Positions 33,981-45,130 of a stretch of DNA of 52,505 nt are shown here, in pieces; positions within the stretch are counted from its first letter, which is position 1, and every line of letters begins with the position of its first letter. A program made the translations under genes and the position numbers. The DNA comes from Duganella aquatilis (lineage in GTDB: Bacteria; Pseudomonadota; Gammaproteobacteria; Burkholderiales; Burkholderiaceae_D). The notes below the pieces were generated by a model. The model made no database searches and was not told the DNA's origin. It saw only the letters and a list, made by a program, of their open reading frames with translations. The DNA is taken from positions 1 to 52,505 of the forward strand of contig NZ_WKJL01000033.1 of assembly GCF_009674565.1 (NCBI RefSeq), written 5' to 3'.

Positions 33981-34006
33981 GGTGAGCAGTCGGGATTTGC
34001 AGGACG

Positions 34007-34804
34007 TCAGGCGTCGAGGGCGGTGCGGATGGAGGTGGTGAAGGCTTGGACTGCGGCCACTGCGCCGTCTTTGCCGGCGCTTTCGATTTCCTGGATGATG
34101 CGGCTGCCGATGACGACCGCGTCAGCCACTTCGGCCACGGCGCGCGCCGTGGCGCCGTCGCGGATGCCGAAGCCTACGCCGACCGGCAATTTCACGTGCT
34201 TGCGGATCGCCGTCAGGCGCTGCGCCACATCGACCACGTCGATATTGCCGGCGCCCGTCACGCCCTTCAGCGAGACGTAGTAGCTGAAGCCGCCGCCCAC
34301 CTTGGCCACCTGCGAAATGCGTTCCTCGGTCGAGGTCGGCGCCAGCAGGAAGATCAGGTCCAGCTCGGCCGCGCGCATGGCGGCGGCGAACTCTTCGCAT
34401 TCTTCCGGCGGATAATCCACCACGATCGCGCCATCCGCCCCCACCGCCACCGATTGCTCGATGAAGGCCTGCGGGCCGATACGCTCGATCGGATTCGCAT
34501 AGCCCATCAGCACCACCGGCGTGGTCTGGTTGGTCTTGCGGAACTCCGCCACGTAGCCGAACACATCGCGGATGCCGACGCCGTTGGCCAGCGCCCGCTC
34601 GCAGGCGCGCTGGATCACCGGGCCTTCGGCCATCGGATCGGAAAACGGCACGCCCAGCTCGATGATGTCGGCGCCGCCGGCCACCAGCGCATGCATCAGC
34701 GGCACGGTCGATTCCTTGCCCGGATCGCCGGCGGTGATGAACGTGACGAGCGCGGTCTTGTTGTGCGCCTTCAGGGCGCTGAAAGTTGCTGCAATCTTGG
34801 ACAT
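34007..34804 (-). CDS. trpA: Tryptophan synthase alpha chain
   Basis: A 265-residue TIM-barrel that cleaves indole-3-glycerol phosphate. Catalytic Glu is in ADIIELGVPFSDPMAEGP and Asp in GAIVVDYPPEEC; PVGVGFGIRDG binds the phosphate. It begins 11 bp after trpB. The indole is channelled to TrpB. Confidence 0.98.
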   Translation of the reverse strand: MSKIAATFSALKAHNKTALVTFITAGDPGKESTVPLMHALVAGGADIIELGVPFSDPMAEGPVIQRACERALANGVGIRDVFGYVAEFRKTNQTTPVVLMGYANPIERIGPQAFIEQSVAVGADGAIVVDYPPEECEEFAAAMRAAELDLIFLLAPTSTEERISQVAKVGGGFSYYVSLKGVTGAGNIDVVDVAQRLTAIRKHVKLPVGVGFGIRDGATARAVAEVADAVVIGSRIIQEIESAGKDGAVAAVQAFTTSIRTALDA

Positions 34805-34815
34805 TGTCGGTTTCC

Positions 34816-36036
<1,221 letters not shown>

Positions 36037-36718
36037 GGATGTGTTCTCTTTCGATAGTGGTATCGCCTGCCCGCACCGCCGCGACAAAGTCGGCGATCTT
36101 GCGGGCATCCTTGATCCCCTTGGCCGCTTCGACACCGGAACTGATGTCGACAGCGTAGGGGCGTACACCGACCACCGCGTCAGTCGCGTTGTGTACGCTC
36201 AAGCCACCACTTAAAACGACCCGAGGCGCGAGATCTTTTGGAATGAGAGACCAATCAAAACCCTTTCCTGCGCCACCGTAGGCGTCCACGTAAGTATCCA
36301 GCAACAGGCGGGTGAACAATGGACTGGCGGCGCGGTTTGCCTGCTCGTATTCTAGCAGTTCATCCGGGGCTGTGTCAGGTTTGACGCGGAACACTTTCAG
36401 GAACTGGCGGTTGGCGGCGGCGGCAATGGCGGCAGCTTCGTTGATCGTTTCATCGCCGTGCAGTTGTATTAACGACACGGGGGCGATGCGCACCACGGCC
36501 GCGACTTCTTCCGGCGTGGCGTTGACAAACAGGCCGACCGTGGTGATGAATGGCGGCACGGTGCGGATCAGTTCGGCGGCGCGTTCGGGCGTGACGTAGC
36601 GCGGGCTTTTTGGATAGAACACGAAACCAATCGCATCCGCGCCGGAGGCCACGACGGCCTGCACGTCTTCCTCGCGGGTCAGGCCGCAGATTTTGATACG
36701 GGTACGCATGCTCATCCT

Positions 36719-37522
36719 TTAAAACCAGGGCAAGGCGCTGGTGGTTTCCAGCGGCAGTCCCCATTTTTCGTCGTAGTCGATTTTAGCCAGGTATAACCCG
36801 TCCGGCATGAAGGTTGGCGCGGCCAGTTGGCGGTTCTTTGCTTCCAGCAGTTCGCCCATCCAGCTGACGTCTTCCCGCCCCTGGCCAATATAAACCAATG
36901 ACCCGACCAGGTTGCGCACCATGTGGTGCAGGAAGGCGTTGGCCTTCAGCGTGAACACGATCAGCTCGCCATGGCGGCGGATCTGGATGTCGTGCATCAG
37001 CTTGACCGGCGACTTGGCCTGGCAATGCGCGGCGCGGAAGGTGGTGAAGTCCTGCCAGCCCAGCAGCGGCTTGACCGCCTCCTGCATGCGCGCCACATCC
37101 AGCGGGCGATGGTAGAAACCGGCCCGCCCGTTCAGCAGCGGCGAACGCGTATGGTGGTTGTACAGCACGTAGTGATAGGTGCGGGCGCGGGCGCTGAAGC
37201 GGGCGTGGAAGAAATCGTCCACGGCGGGATCGCCTTCCAGCTCCTTGGCCCAGCGCACGCCGATCGACGGCGGCAGGAAGGCGTTGATGCCGCGCACCCA
37301 GGCATGCGGCAAACGGTCGAGGTCGGTATCGAAGTGCACCACCTGCTCGGAGGCGTGCACGCCGGCGTCGGTGCGGCCGGCGCAGGTGGTGGCCAGCGGC
37401 ACGGTGGCGAACTCCAGCAGCGCCTGCTCCAGCTTGTCCTGCACCGTCAGGCCATGGTCCTGCTTCTGGTAGCCATGCCATGCCTGGCCGTCGTACTGGA
37501 GACCGATTGCTATCCGTTTCAC
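36719..37522 (-). CDS. truA: tRNA pseudouridine(38-40) synthase
   Basis: A 267-residue pseudouridine synthase acting on the tRNA anticodon arm. Catalytic Asp52 is in AGRTDAGVHA; RTYHYVLYN and NAFLHHMVRNLVG are family motifs. I use GTG 37522 (MKRIAIGLQYDG), matching the family start, although a TTG five codons upstream is possible. It precedes trpF by 9 bp. Confidence 0.96.
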   Translation of the reverse strand: MKRIAIGLQYDGQAWHGYQKQDHGLTVQDKLEQALLEFATVPLATTCAGRTDAGVHASEQVVHFDTDLDRLPHAWVRGINAFLPPSIGVRWAKELEGDPAVDDFFHARFSARARTYHYVLYNHHTRSPLLNGRAGFYHRPLDVARMQEAVKPLLGWQDFTTFRAAHCQAKSPVKLMHDIQIRRHGELIVFTLKANAFLHHMVRNLVGSLVYIGQGREDVSWMGELLEAKNRQLAAPTFMPDGLYLAKIDYDEKWGLPLETTSALPWF

Positions 37523-37571
37523 TACTGCCCAATCCAAAAGTCTGAATCGGCCATTATATAACGGCCGGACC

Positions 37572-40256
37572 TTATCCCAGCTGGGCCTTCATGGCATTGG
37601 CCTTGGCAACCTGCTCGTCGTTACCGCCGCGCAGCACTTCGTCCAGCAGCTCGCGCGCACCTTCCTTGTCGCCGATTTCCTGGTAGGCCACCGCCAGGTC
37701 CAGCTTGGTATCCATCTCCATGTGCAGGGCCGACAGCGGTTCGTTGCTGGCCGGCGCGGCGGCGGCCGGCGCTTCGGTGTCGGCGCCGAAGCTGCCGAGG
37801 TCGAGGTCGATGCTGGACAGGTCGAATTCCTGTGCGGCCGGGGCCGGCGCTGGGGCGATGGTTTCAACGTCGCCCGGCAGGTCCAGCGTGGTCTCGAAGT
37901 CCAGCGGCGTCGCTTCCTTCGGCGGCTCGGTGAAGGCCGGCACTTCCGGAATGTCGAAGCCGGCCAGGTCCAGGTCGAGCGGATCGCTGACGGCGGTCAG
38001 TTCCTGGGCTGCGGCCGGCGCAGGCGCCGGGGCCGGGCTAGGCAGGTCGAGGCCGAAGTCCATGCTCATGTCGTCGGCTTCCGCTGCCGGCGCCGGCATT
38101 TCAATCGCCGGCGATGGCGCGGCGACCGGCTCGAAGCTCAGGCCGCCCAGGTCGAAGTCCATCAAGTTGTTGTCGGCGGCAACCGACGCTGGCGACACGC
38201 TGGCGTCCGCCGCTTGCGGCAGCGCGGTTTCCTGATCGGCCGCGCCAAAATCGGCGCCGAAGTCCGGGCTGTGGGAGATCGGCGCGGAACGCACCGCATC
38301 CTGGCTCAGGTCGAAGTCCAGCGGCGCCGGTGCGGCCGGCGCCTCGGCGGCGAAGGTGTTGCCGTAGTCGCTGCCGAAGTCCGATGCGGCGGCGGCACCC
38401 GCGGCCACGGCGGCGGTGGCCACCGGCGCGGTGGCGAAGCCTTCCTGCGGGCCTTCGCTATACAGCGGATTGGTCGGGTCCAGCGCCTTGCCCATGGCGG
38501 CGGCCTGCTCCCACTCGTCGCCCTGGCCGCGCGTTTGCGCGTACAGCTCGGAAGCCTGGGTTTCAAAGGCGCGCGCATCCTTGCGGGCCGAGTAGATTTC
38601 CAGCAGTTTCAGGCGGACGGCGTGGCGCTCCGGATGGGTGCGCAGCGCTTCTTTCAGGATTTCTTCCGCCTGGGCATCGCGGCCGTAGGCGATGTAGACG
38701 TCGGCTTCCGCCACCGGATCGACTTCATTGGTGTCCAGCTGGCTGGCCGACGGCGCGAAGTTGGAGTTGAACACGCTGTTGTTGGTGTCGATGCTCTGGC
38801 CGCCCGCTTCGGCGATCAGCGGCTGCGGCGGCGGCATGGCGGTATCGCCCAGGATCGACGGCTCGTACTGCGGCACCACGAATTTCTTGCGGCGGCGCGA
38901 GGACATGATGCCCAGCGCGCCGGCCAGCACCGCCACGGCGGCCAGGCCGACGTAGGTGATGTTGTCCATCAGCGTTTCGAACAGGCTAGGCTCGGCGATA
39001 CGCTTCGGCGGCAGCACCGGCGTGCGTTTCGGCTTGTCGGCGACCGGCGCCGGGACCGACGCTGCGGCCGATGCCGATGCCGAAGCCGAGGCAGCAGGCT
39101 TTTTCACCTCGGACGCCGTCTTGCTCTTCAACGCCATCAGCTTTTCCAGGTCGTTGACGTTCTTTTCCAGTTCCTTGACGCGGGCGGCCGCCTCGTCCAC
39201 CTGCTTCTGTTTGGCGATCTTGTCTTCTTCCGCCGCCACGCCGGTCTTGCCGGCCTGCGGCGCGGCGGTGGTGCCCTTGGACAGCGTCAGCTTGTCGGTG
39301 GCGGTGTTGGCGGCGTTCGGTTTTTCTTCCACCTTGGCGGTGATCTTGCCCGACACGTTCTGCGTCGGATCGGCTTCCTTGGCCGGCGTTGCGGCGGCCA
39401 CCTGGCCGGCCAGCTTGGCGCGGTAGGCGTTGAAGTCGGCCGCGTGCGCGACCACCACGCCGTGCGCCTCGCTCTCGCTGCCGACAGCACGGATCTGCTC
39501 GCTATCCGGCACGGCCAGGATCTGGCCCGATTTCAGGCGATTCATGTTCTTGCCGCTAAAGGCTTCCGGATTGGCGCGGTACAAGGCAACCAGCATGGTA
39601 TCCAGCGACACGTCGACCGGCTTGACCTGGCTGGCGATGCGGGTCAGGTTGTCGCCGCGCTTGACGGTGTATTCCTCGGCGCTGGCCTTGGCCGGTGCGG
39701 CCGCTGCGGCTGGCGCGGCGGCAGGCGCACGCGTCGGCGCAGGCTGGGCGGCGGCAGGCGCTGGCGCTGCGGCCGGCGCGCGGTTGCTGACATCCACCGG
39801 CGCCGTCACTTGCGGCGCCTGCGTGGCGCGCAGGTCCGGCGGGTCCAGCAGGAAGGTATATTCGCGCACCAGGCGACCGCCGTTCCAGGTCAGTTCCAGC
39901 AGCATGTCGACGAAGGGCTCGTTGATGGCCTGGCTGGAGCTGACCTTGATGATCTGGCGGCCGTTGCGCTGCTCGACGTCAAAACGCAACGCCGACAGCG
40001 CCGGATTGAAGTCGATATTGGCGCTGCGGAAGGCGTCGGCCGGCGCCAGCTTGGCCACCAGGCCGTTGGCTTCTTCGGCGGAGACGGCGGTCAATTCGAT
40101 TTCCGCCCGCAGCGGCTGGCCCAGCGAGGACAGGACGGTCAGCTTGCCCAATCCGGCCGCATTGGCCGTGGCGGCCATCAGCACCGCGCTGGCGACTGCG
40201 CTGGTGAGAGTTTTCAACGCAAACGAAACAACGCGGGGGCGATTTTGTACAGGCAT
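37572..40256 (-). CDS. fimV: FimV-type peptidoglycan-binding hub protein
   Basis: An 894-residue inner-membrane protein. A signal peptide (~1-34) is followed by the FimV N-terminal domain (GLGKLTVLSSLGQPLRAEIE), a proline/alanine linker, and a LysM domain near residues 195-255 (YTVKRGDNLTRIASQV). A coiled-coil segment (ARVKELEKNVNDLEKLMAL) precedes a transmembrane helix at ~435-455. The long acidic cytoplasmic part has TPR-like repeats and the conserved FimV C-terminus (KLDLAVAYQEIGDKEGAREL). It organises type IV pili, twitching and polar complexes in other species. Located between asd and truA, its standard place. Confidence 0.95.
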   Translation of the reverse strand: MPVQNRPRVVSFALKTLTSAVASAVLMAATANAAGLGKLTVLSSLGQPLRAEIELTAVSAEEANGLVAKLAPADAFRSANIDFNPALSALRFDVEQRNGRQIIKVSSSQAINEPFVDMLLELTWNGGRLVREYTFLLDPPDLRATQAPQVTAPVDVSNRAPAAAPAPAAAQPAPTRAPAAAPAAAAAPAKASAEEYTVKRGDNLTRIASQVKPVDVSLDTMLVALYRANPEAFSGKNMNRLKSGQILAVPDSEQIRAVGSESEAHGVVVAHAADFNAYRAKLAGQVAAATPAKEADPTQNVSGKITAKVEEKPNAANTATDKLTLSKGTTAAPQAGKTGVAAEEDKIAKQKQVDEAAARVKELEKNVNDLEKLMALKSKTASEVKKPAASASASASAAASVPAPVADKPKRTPVLPPKRIAEPSLFETLMDNITYVGLAAVAVLAGALGIMSSRRRKKFVVPQYEPSILGDTAMPPPQPLIAEAGGQSIDTNNSVFNSNFAPSASQLDTNEVDPVAEADVYIAYGRDAQAEEILKEALRTHPERHAVRLKLLEIYSARKDARAFETQASELYAQTRGQGDEWEQAAAMGKALDPTNPLYSEGPQEGFATAPVATAAVAAGAAAASDFGSDYGNTFAAEAPAAPAPLDFDLSQDAVRSAPISHSPDFGADFGAADQETALPQAADASVSPASVAADNNLMDFDLGGLSFEPVAAPSPAIEMPAPAAEADDMSMDFGLDLPSPAPAPAPAAAQELTAVSDPLDLDLAGFDIPEVPAFTEPPKEATPLDFETTLDLPGDVETIAPAPAPAAQEFDLSSIDLDLGSFGADTEAPAAAAPASNEPLSALHMEMDTKLDLAVAYQEIGDKEGARELLDEVLRGGNDEQVAKANAMKAQLG

Positions 40257-40361
40257 AGTGGGGCGGTTCTTATGGTTGTCAGTTGGAAAATGTTACTTTC
40301 CCAGATATATCAACATAACATCCTGCACAAGCGCGTGCAAGCTTTACACTACTTTAAACGT

Positions 40362-40403
40362 AAAAAAGGGATTTCTCCTATGAGAACACATAGGAAAATC
40401 CCC
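40362..40403 (-). terminator. Intrinsic terminator after asd
   Basis: A hairpin of GGGATTT/AAATCCC plus CCTATG/CATAGG with a small internal bulge and 6-base loop, followed on the minus strand by T6 (40367-40362). It separates the leu-asd transcript from fimV. Confidence 0.8.
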
Positions 40404-40445
40404 TTCTCTTACAACGATGCCGCTGCCGGAATCGTCGTCTGAAGC

Positions 40446-41573
40446 TTACTGGTCCAGCACGATGCGCAGCATGCGGCGCAGCGGTTCGGCCGCGCCCCAC
40501 AGCAGCTGGTCGCCCACGGTGAAGGCCGACAGGTACTCCGGTCCCATGCTCATCTTGCGCAGGCGGCCGACCGGAATCGTCAGGCTGCCGGTGACGGCGG
40601 CCGGCGACAGGTCCTTGACCGACGCTTCACGCGTGTTCGGCACCACCTTGGCCCACTGGTTGGCCGAGGCGATGATGTCGGTGATCTCGTCCAGCGGCAC
40701 ATCCTTGTTCAGCTTGATGGTCAGCGCCTGCGAGTGGCAGCGCATGGCGCCGATGCGCACGCACAGGCCGTCGACCGGAATCGCCTTGGAACCGAAGTCC
40801 GCGCCCAGGCCGAGGATCTTGTTGGTCTCGGCGCCGCCCTTCCATTCTTCCTTCGACTGACCGTTGCCCAGGTCCTTGTCGATCCACGGGATCAGGTTGC
40901 CGGCCAGCGGCGCGCCGAACTGCTTGATCTCTTCCGGCGACAGGCCGTGCTGGGTGGCCAGCACCTGGCGGTCGATTTCCAGGATGGCCGAGGCCGGGTC
41001 GTCCAGCAGCGGCTTGACGGCGGCGTTGATGGTGCCGAACTGGGTCAGCAGTTCGCGCATGTGCTGCGCGCCGCCGCCCGAGGCGGCCTGATAGGTCATC
41101 GAGGTCATCCAGTCGACCAGGCCGTGCTGGAACAGGCCGCCCAGGCCGATCAGCATGCAGGACACGGTGCAGTTACCGCCGATGAAGTTCTTCACGCCCT
41201 TGCCCAGCGCGTCCTTGATGACGTGCATATTGACCGGGTCCAGCACGATGACCGCGTCTTTTTCCATGCGCAGGGTCGATGCGGCATCGATCCAGTAGCC
41301 GTTCCAGCCGGCCGCGCGCAGTTTCGGGAACACTTCGGTGGTGTAGTCGCCGCCCTGGCACGAGATGATGATCTCGCACTTTTTCAGTTCGTCGATATCG
41401 GTGGCGCTTTTCAGCTTGGTTTCGTTCTTGGCCATTGCCGGCGCGTTGCCGCCCGGATTAGACGTCGTGAAGAACACCGGTTCGATGTGGGCGAAATCAC
41501 CCTCTTCCTGCATGCGCTGCATCAGGACCGAACCCACCATACCGCGCCAACCTACCAGACCTACGAGTTTCAT
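40446..41573 (-). CDS. asd: Aspartate-semialdehyde dehydrogenase
   Basis: A 375-residue NADPH enzyme of lysine, threonine and methionine synthesis. GLVGWRGMVGSVL is the nucleotide site; the active cysteine is Cys135 (FIGGNCTVSC), and the catalytic His/Arg region is RIGAMRCHSQ. ATG 41573 follows AAGGAAGAG. It is the gram-negative Asd type and follows leuB. Confidence 0.97.
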   Translation of the reverse strand: MKLVGLVGWRGMVGSVLMQRMQEEGDFAHIEPVFFTTSNPGGNAPAMAKNETKLKSATDIDELKKCEIIISCQGGDYTTEVFPKLRAAGWNGYWIDAASTLRMEKDAVIVLDPVNMHVIKDALGKGVKNFIGGNCTVSCMLIGLGGLFQHGLVDWMTSMTYQAASGGGAQHMRELLTQFGTINAAVKPLLDDPASAILEIDRQVLATQHGLSPEEIKQFGAPLAGNLIPWIDKDLGNGQSKEEWKGGAETNKILGLGADFGSKAIPVDGLCVRIGAMRCHSQALTIKLNKDVPLDEITDIIASANQWAKVVPNTREASVKDLSPAAVTGSLTIPVGRLRKMSMGPEYLSAFTVGDQLLWGAAEPLRRMLRIVLDQ

Positions 41574-41598
41574 TTTGCTCTTCCTTGTCTATGAATTT

Positions 41599-42669
<1,071 letters not shown>

Positions 42670-42680
42670 GTCTTTTATCT

Positions 42681-43328
42681 TTAGATGACGTTAGCCAACC
42701 ATGGTTGGGTTGCCAGATGACGCGCTTCGTATTCGCGGATGGTGTCGGCGTGACGCAGCGTCAGGCCGATATCGTCGAGGCCGTTCATCAGGCAGTATTT
42801 GCGGAAGGCGTCGATCTCGAAGGGATAGGAGACGCTGCCGTTGCTGGTGGAAATGCGCTGCTGCTCAAGGTCGACCACCAGTTTGTATCCGGGGAAGGCC
42901 TTGACTTCGTTGAACAGATGATCGATCTGCGCTTCAGTTAAGACGATGGGCAGCAAGCCGCTCTTGAAACAGTTGTTGAAGAAGATGTCGGCAAACGACG
43001 GCGCCACCACGGCGCGGAAGCCGTACTGGTCCAGCGCCCACGGCGCGTGCTCACGCGAGGAGCCGCAGCCGAAGTTCTTGCGGGTCAGCAGGATCGAGGC
43101 GCCCTGGTAGCGCGGCTCGTTCAGCACGAAGTCCGGATTCAGCGGACGCTTGCTATTGTCCATGCCCGGTTCGCCGTGGTCCAGGTAACGCCATTCGTCG
43201 AACAGGTTGGGGCCGAAGCCGGTGCGGTGGATGGACTTCAGGAACTGCTTCGGAATGATGGCGTCGGTATCGACATTCGCGCGGTCCAGCGGCGCGACCA
43301 GTCCTTCATAAATCGTAAATTTTTCCAT
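42681..43328 (-). CDS. leuD: 3-isopropylmalate dehydratase small subunit
   Basis: A 215-residue swivel-domain subunit that pairs with LeuC. NVDTDAIIPKQFLKSIHRTG and GCGSSREHAPWAL are the family signatures. It lies downstream of the small entericidin gene and 11 bp before leuB. Confidence 0.98.
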   Translation of the reverse strand: MEKFTIYEGLVAPLDRANVDTDAIIPKQFLKSIHRTGFGPNLFDEWRYLDHGEPGMDNSKRPLNPDFVLNEPRYQGASILLTRKNFGCGSSREHAPWALDQYGFRAVVAPSFADIFFNNCFKSGLLPIVLTEAQIDHLFNEVKAFPGYKLVVDLEQQRISTSNGSVSYPFEIDAFRKYCLMNGLDDIGLTLRHADTIREYEARHLATQPWLANVI

Positions 43329-43378
43329 GATGCTTCATAAGTGTGCCGCGCGGCGTGGCCGCGCGGCCGGGTCAGGTC

Positions 43379-43501
43379 TCAATGGCCCGCGGCGCCCTGC
43401 ACCGCCTGGCCGGCTTTCTGTACATCCTTGCCCATGCCGGCGATGGTGTTGCAGCCGGTGATAGCGATAGCGAGGAGAGTCAGAGCGAACAGTTTTTTCA
43501 T
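43379..43501 (-). CDS. Entericidin A/B family small lipoprotein
   Basis: A 40-residue lipoprotein: MKKLFALTLLAIAITGCNT with the lipobox ITGC at 15-18, then AGMGKDVQKAGQAVQGAAG, the entericidin signature. It is likely anchored in the outer membrane. It is encoded inside the leu operon between leuC and leuD, 25 bp after leuC. In E. coli entericidins form an antidote/toxin pair linked to stationary-phase lysis; here only one is present and its task is unknown. Confidence 0.88.
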   Translation of the reverse strand: MKKLFALTLLAIAITGCNTIAGMGKDVQKAGQAVQGAAGH

Positions 43502-43526
43502 GGTGGTTCCCGATGGATAATGGGTG

Positions 43527-44927
43527 TTAGTGCAATGCGCGCACGTCAACGAAATGGCCGGCGATACCGGCTGCCGCGGCCATGGCGGGAGACACCAGAT
43601 GGGTGCGTCCGCCCTGGCCTTGGCGTCCTTCAAAATTACGGTTGGAAGTCGAGGCGCAGCGCTCGCCCGGTTCCAGGCGGTCGGCGTTCATCGCCAGGCA
43701 CATCGAGCAGCCCGGCTCGCGCCATTCGAAACCGGCATCCTTGAAGATGCGGTCCAGGCCTTCACGTTCGGCCTGCTCCTTGACCAGGCCGGAGCCCGGC
43801 ACCACCAGCGCCAGCTTGACGTTGGAGGCGCGCTGCTTGCCGCGCACCACGGCGGCGGCGGCGCGCAGGTCTTCGATACGCGAGTTGGTGCAGGAGCCGA
43901 TGAACACCTTGTCGATGCGGATGTCTTCGATGGCCGTGTTCGGCTTCAGGTCCATATACACCAGCGCCTTTTCCATGGCGCTGCGCTTGACGCTGTCCTT
44001 CTCGTGGTCCGGGTCCGGCACGCGGCCGTCGACCGGCAGCACCATCTCGGGCGAGGTGCCCCAGGTGACCTGCGGCTTGATCTCGGCGGCGTTCAGCGTC
44101 ACCACCAGGTCGAACTTGGCGCCCGGATCGGTGTGCAGCGTGCGCCAGTAGGCCACCGCCATGTCCCAGTGCGGACCGGCCGGCGAGAACGGACGGCCCT
44201 TGACGTAGTTGATGGTGGTGTCGTCGACGCCGATGATGCCGGCGCGCGCGCCGGCCTCGATCGCCATGTTACAGACGGTCATGCGGCCTTCCATCGACAG
44301 CGCGCGGATGGCCGAGCCGCCGAACTCCATACAGTAGCCGGTGCCGCCGGCGGTACCGATCTTGCCGATGATGGCCAGCACGATGTCCTTGGCGGTGACG
44401 CCGGCCGGCAGCGCGCCGTTGACTTCGACCAGCATGGCTTTCGATTTCTTCTGCAGCAGCGTCTGGGTGGCCAGCACGTGCTCCACTTCCGAGGTGCCGA
44501 TGCCGTGCGCCAGCGCGCCGAAGGCGCCGTGGGTCGAGGTGTGAGAGTCGCCGCAGACCACGGTCATGCCCGGCAGGGTCGCGCCCTGCTCCGGGCCGAT
44601 CACGTGGACGATGCCCTGGCGCTTGTCGTTCATGTTGAAGTAGGTCAGGCCGTAGGACTTGGCGTTCTTGTCCAGCGTTTCGACCTGCAGGCGCGAGACC
44701 GGATCGGCGATGCCGTCGGCGCGCGAAGTGGTCGGCACGTTGTGGTCGGCGACCGCCAGGTTGGCCGACAGGCGCCATGGCTGGCGGTTGGCGGCGCGCA
44801 GGCCGTCGAAGGCCTGCGGGCTGGTGACTTCGTGCACCAGGTGACGGTCAATATACAGGATGGTGGTGCCGTCCTCTTCGGTACGGACCACATGGGATTC
44901 CCAGAGTTTGTCGTAAAGCGTCTTCAT
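43527..44927 (-). CDS. leuC: 3-isopropylmalate dehydratase large subunit
   Basis: A 466-residue aconitase-family subunit. The 4Fe-4S cysteines are in FIGSCTNSRIEDLR and in CSMCLAMN; VVCGDSHTSTHGAFGALAHG is the family signature. First gene of the leuC-entericidin-leuD-leuB-asd transcript. Confidence 0.98.
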   Translation of the reverse strand: MKTLYDKLWESHVVRTEEDGTTILYIDRHLVHEVTSPQAFDGLRAANRQPWRLSANLAVADHNVPTTSRADGIADPVSRLQVETLDKNAKSYGLTYFNMNDKRQGIVHVIGPEQGATLPGMTVVCGDSHTSTHGAFGALAHGIGTSEVEHVLATQTLLQKKSKAMLVEVNGALPAGVTAKDIVLAIIGKIGTAGGTGYCMEFGGSAIRALSMEGRMTVCNMAIEAGARAGIIGVDDTTINYVKGRPFSPAGPHWDMAVAYWRTLHTDPGAKFDLVVTLNAAEIKPQVTWGTSPEMVLPVDGRVPDPDHEKDSVKRSAMEKALVYMDLKPNTAIEDIRIDKVFIGSCTNSRIEDLRAAAAVVRGKQRASNVKLALVVPGSGLVKEQAEREGLDRIFKDAGFEWREPGCSMCLAMNADRLEPGERCASTSNRNFEGRQGQGGRTHLVSPAMAAAAGIAGHFVDVRALH

Positions 44928-45072
44928 GATGTCTTTTTGGTACTGCTACTATTATCCAACTTGATTATGCCATATTGTGCAATGCAATAGCAGCCACCGC
45001 GGTCCAGCCTCTTGAGCCCGACGCCTTCTGCCCATCCATCCACTTGGTACGGCCCCTGTATTCTGTACTGCG
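44928..45072 (-). promoter_or_regulatory. leuC upstream region
   Basis: This 145-bp segment is AT-rich near leuC, with CATAAT and GATAAT -10-like hexamers and a short inverted repeat (ATTGTGCAAT at about 44973-44982). I could not settle on one promoter, nor see a leucine-codon leader peptide. A LysR-type operator is possible but unproven. Confidence 0.35.
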
Positions 45073-45102
45073 AAAAAAAAGCCTGCGTGAACGCAGGCTT
45101 TT
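45073..45102 (-). terminator. Intrinsic terminator after cheA
   Basis: An 11-bp stem (45077-45087 and 45092-45102) with a 4-base loop, followed on the minus strand by a run of eight T. It closes the cheZ-cheA transcript, and a shorter T run exists on the plus strand. Confidence 0.85.
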
Positions 45103-45130
45103 GGTCTTTCTGGTCCGAGTCTGCTGAGAC

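Noticed and set aside
37722..40442. A 906-codon plus-strand open frame
   Set aside because: Exact antisense of fimV with Arg/Gly/His-rich shadow composition.
44928..45072. Leucine leader peptide before leuC
   Set aside because: No short frame with a run of leucine codons plus a terminator hairpin next to leuC was found.
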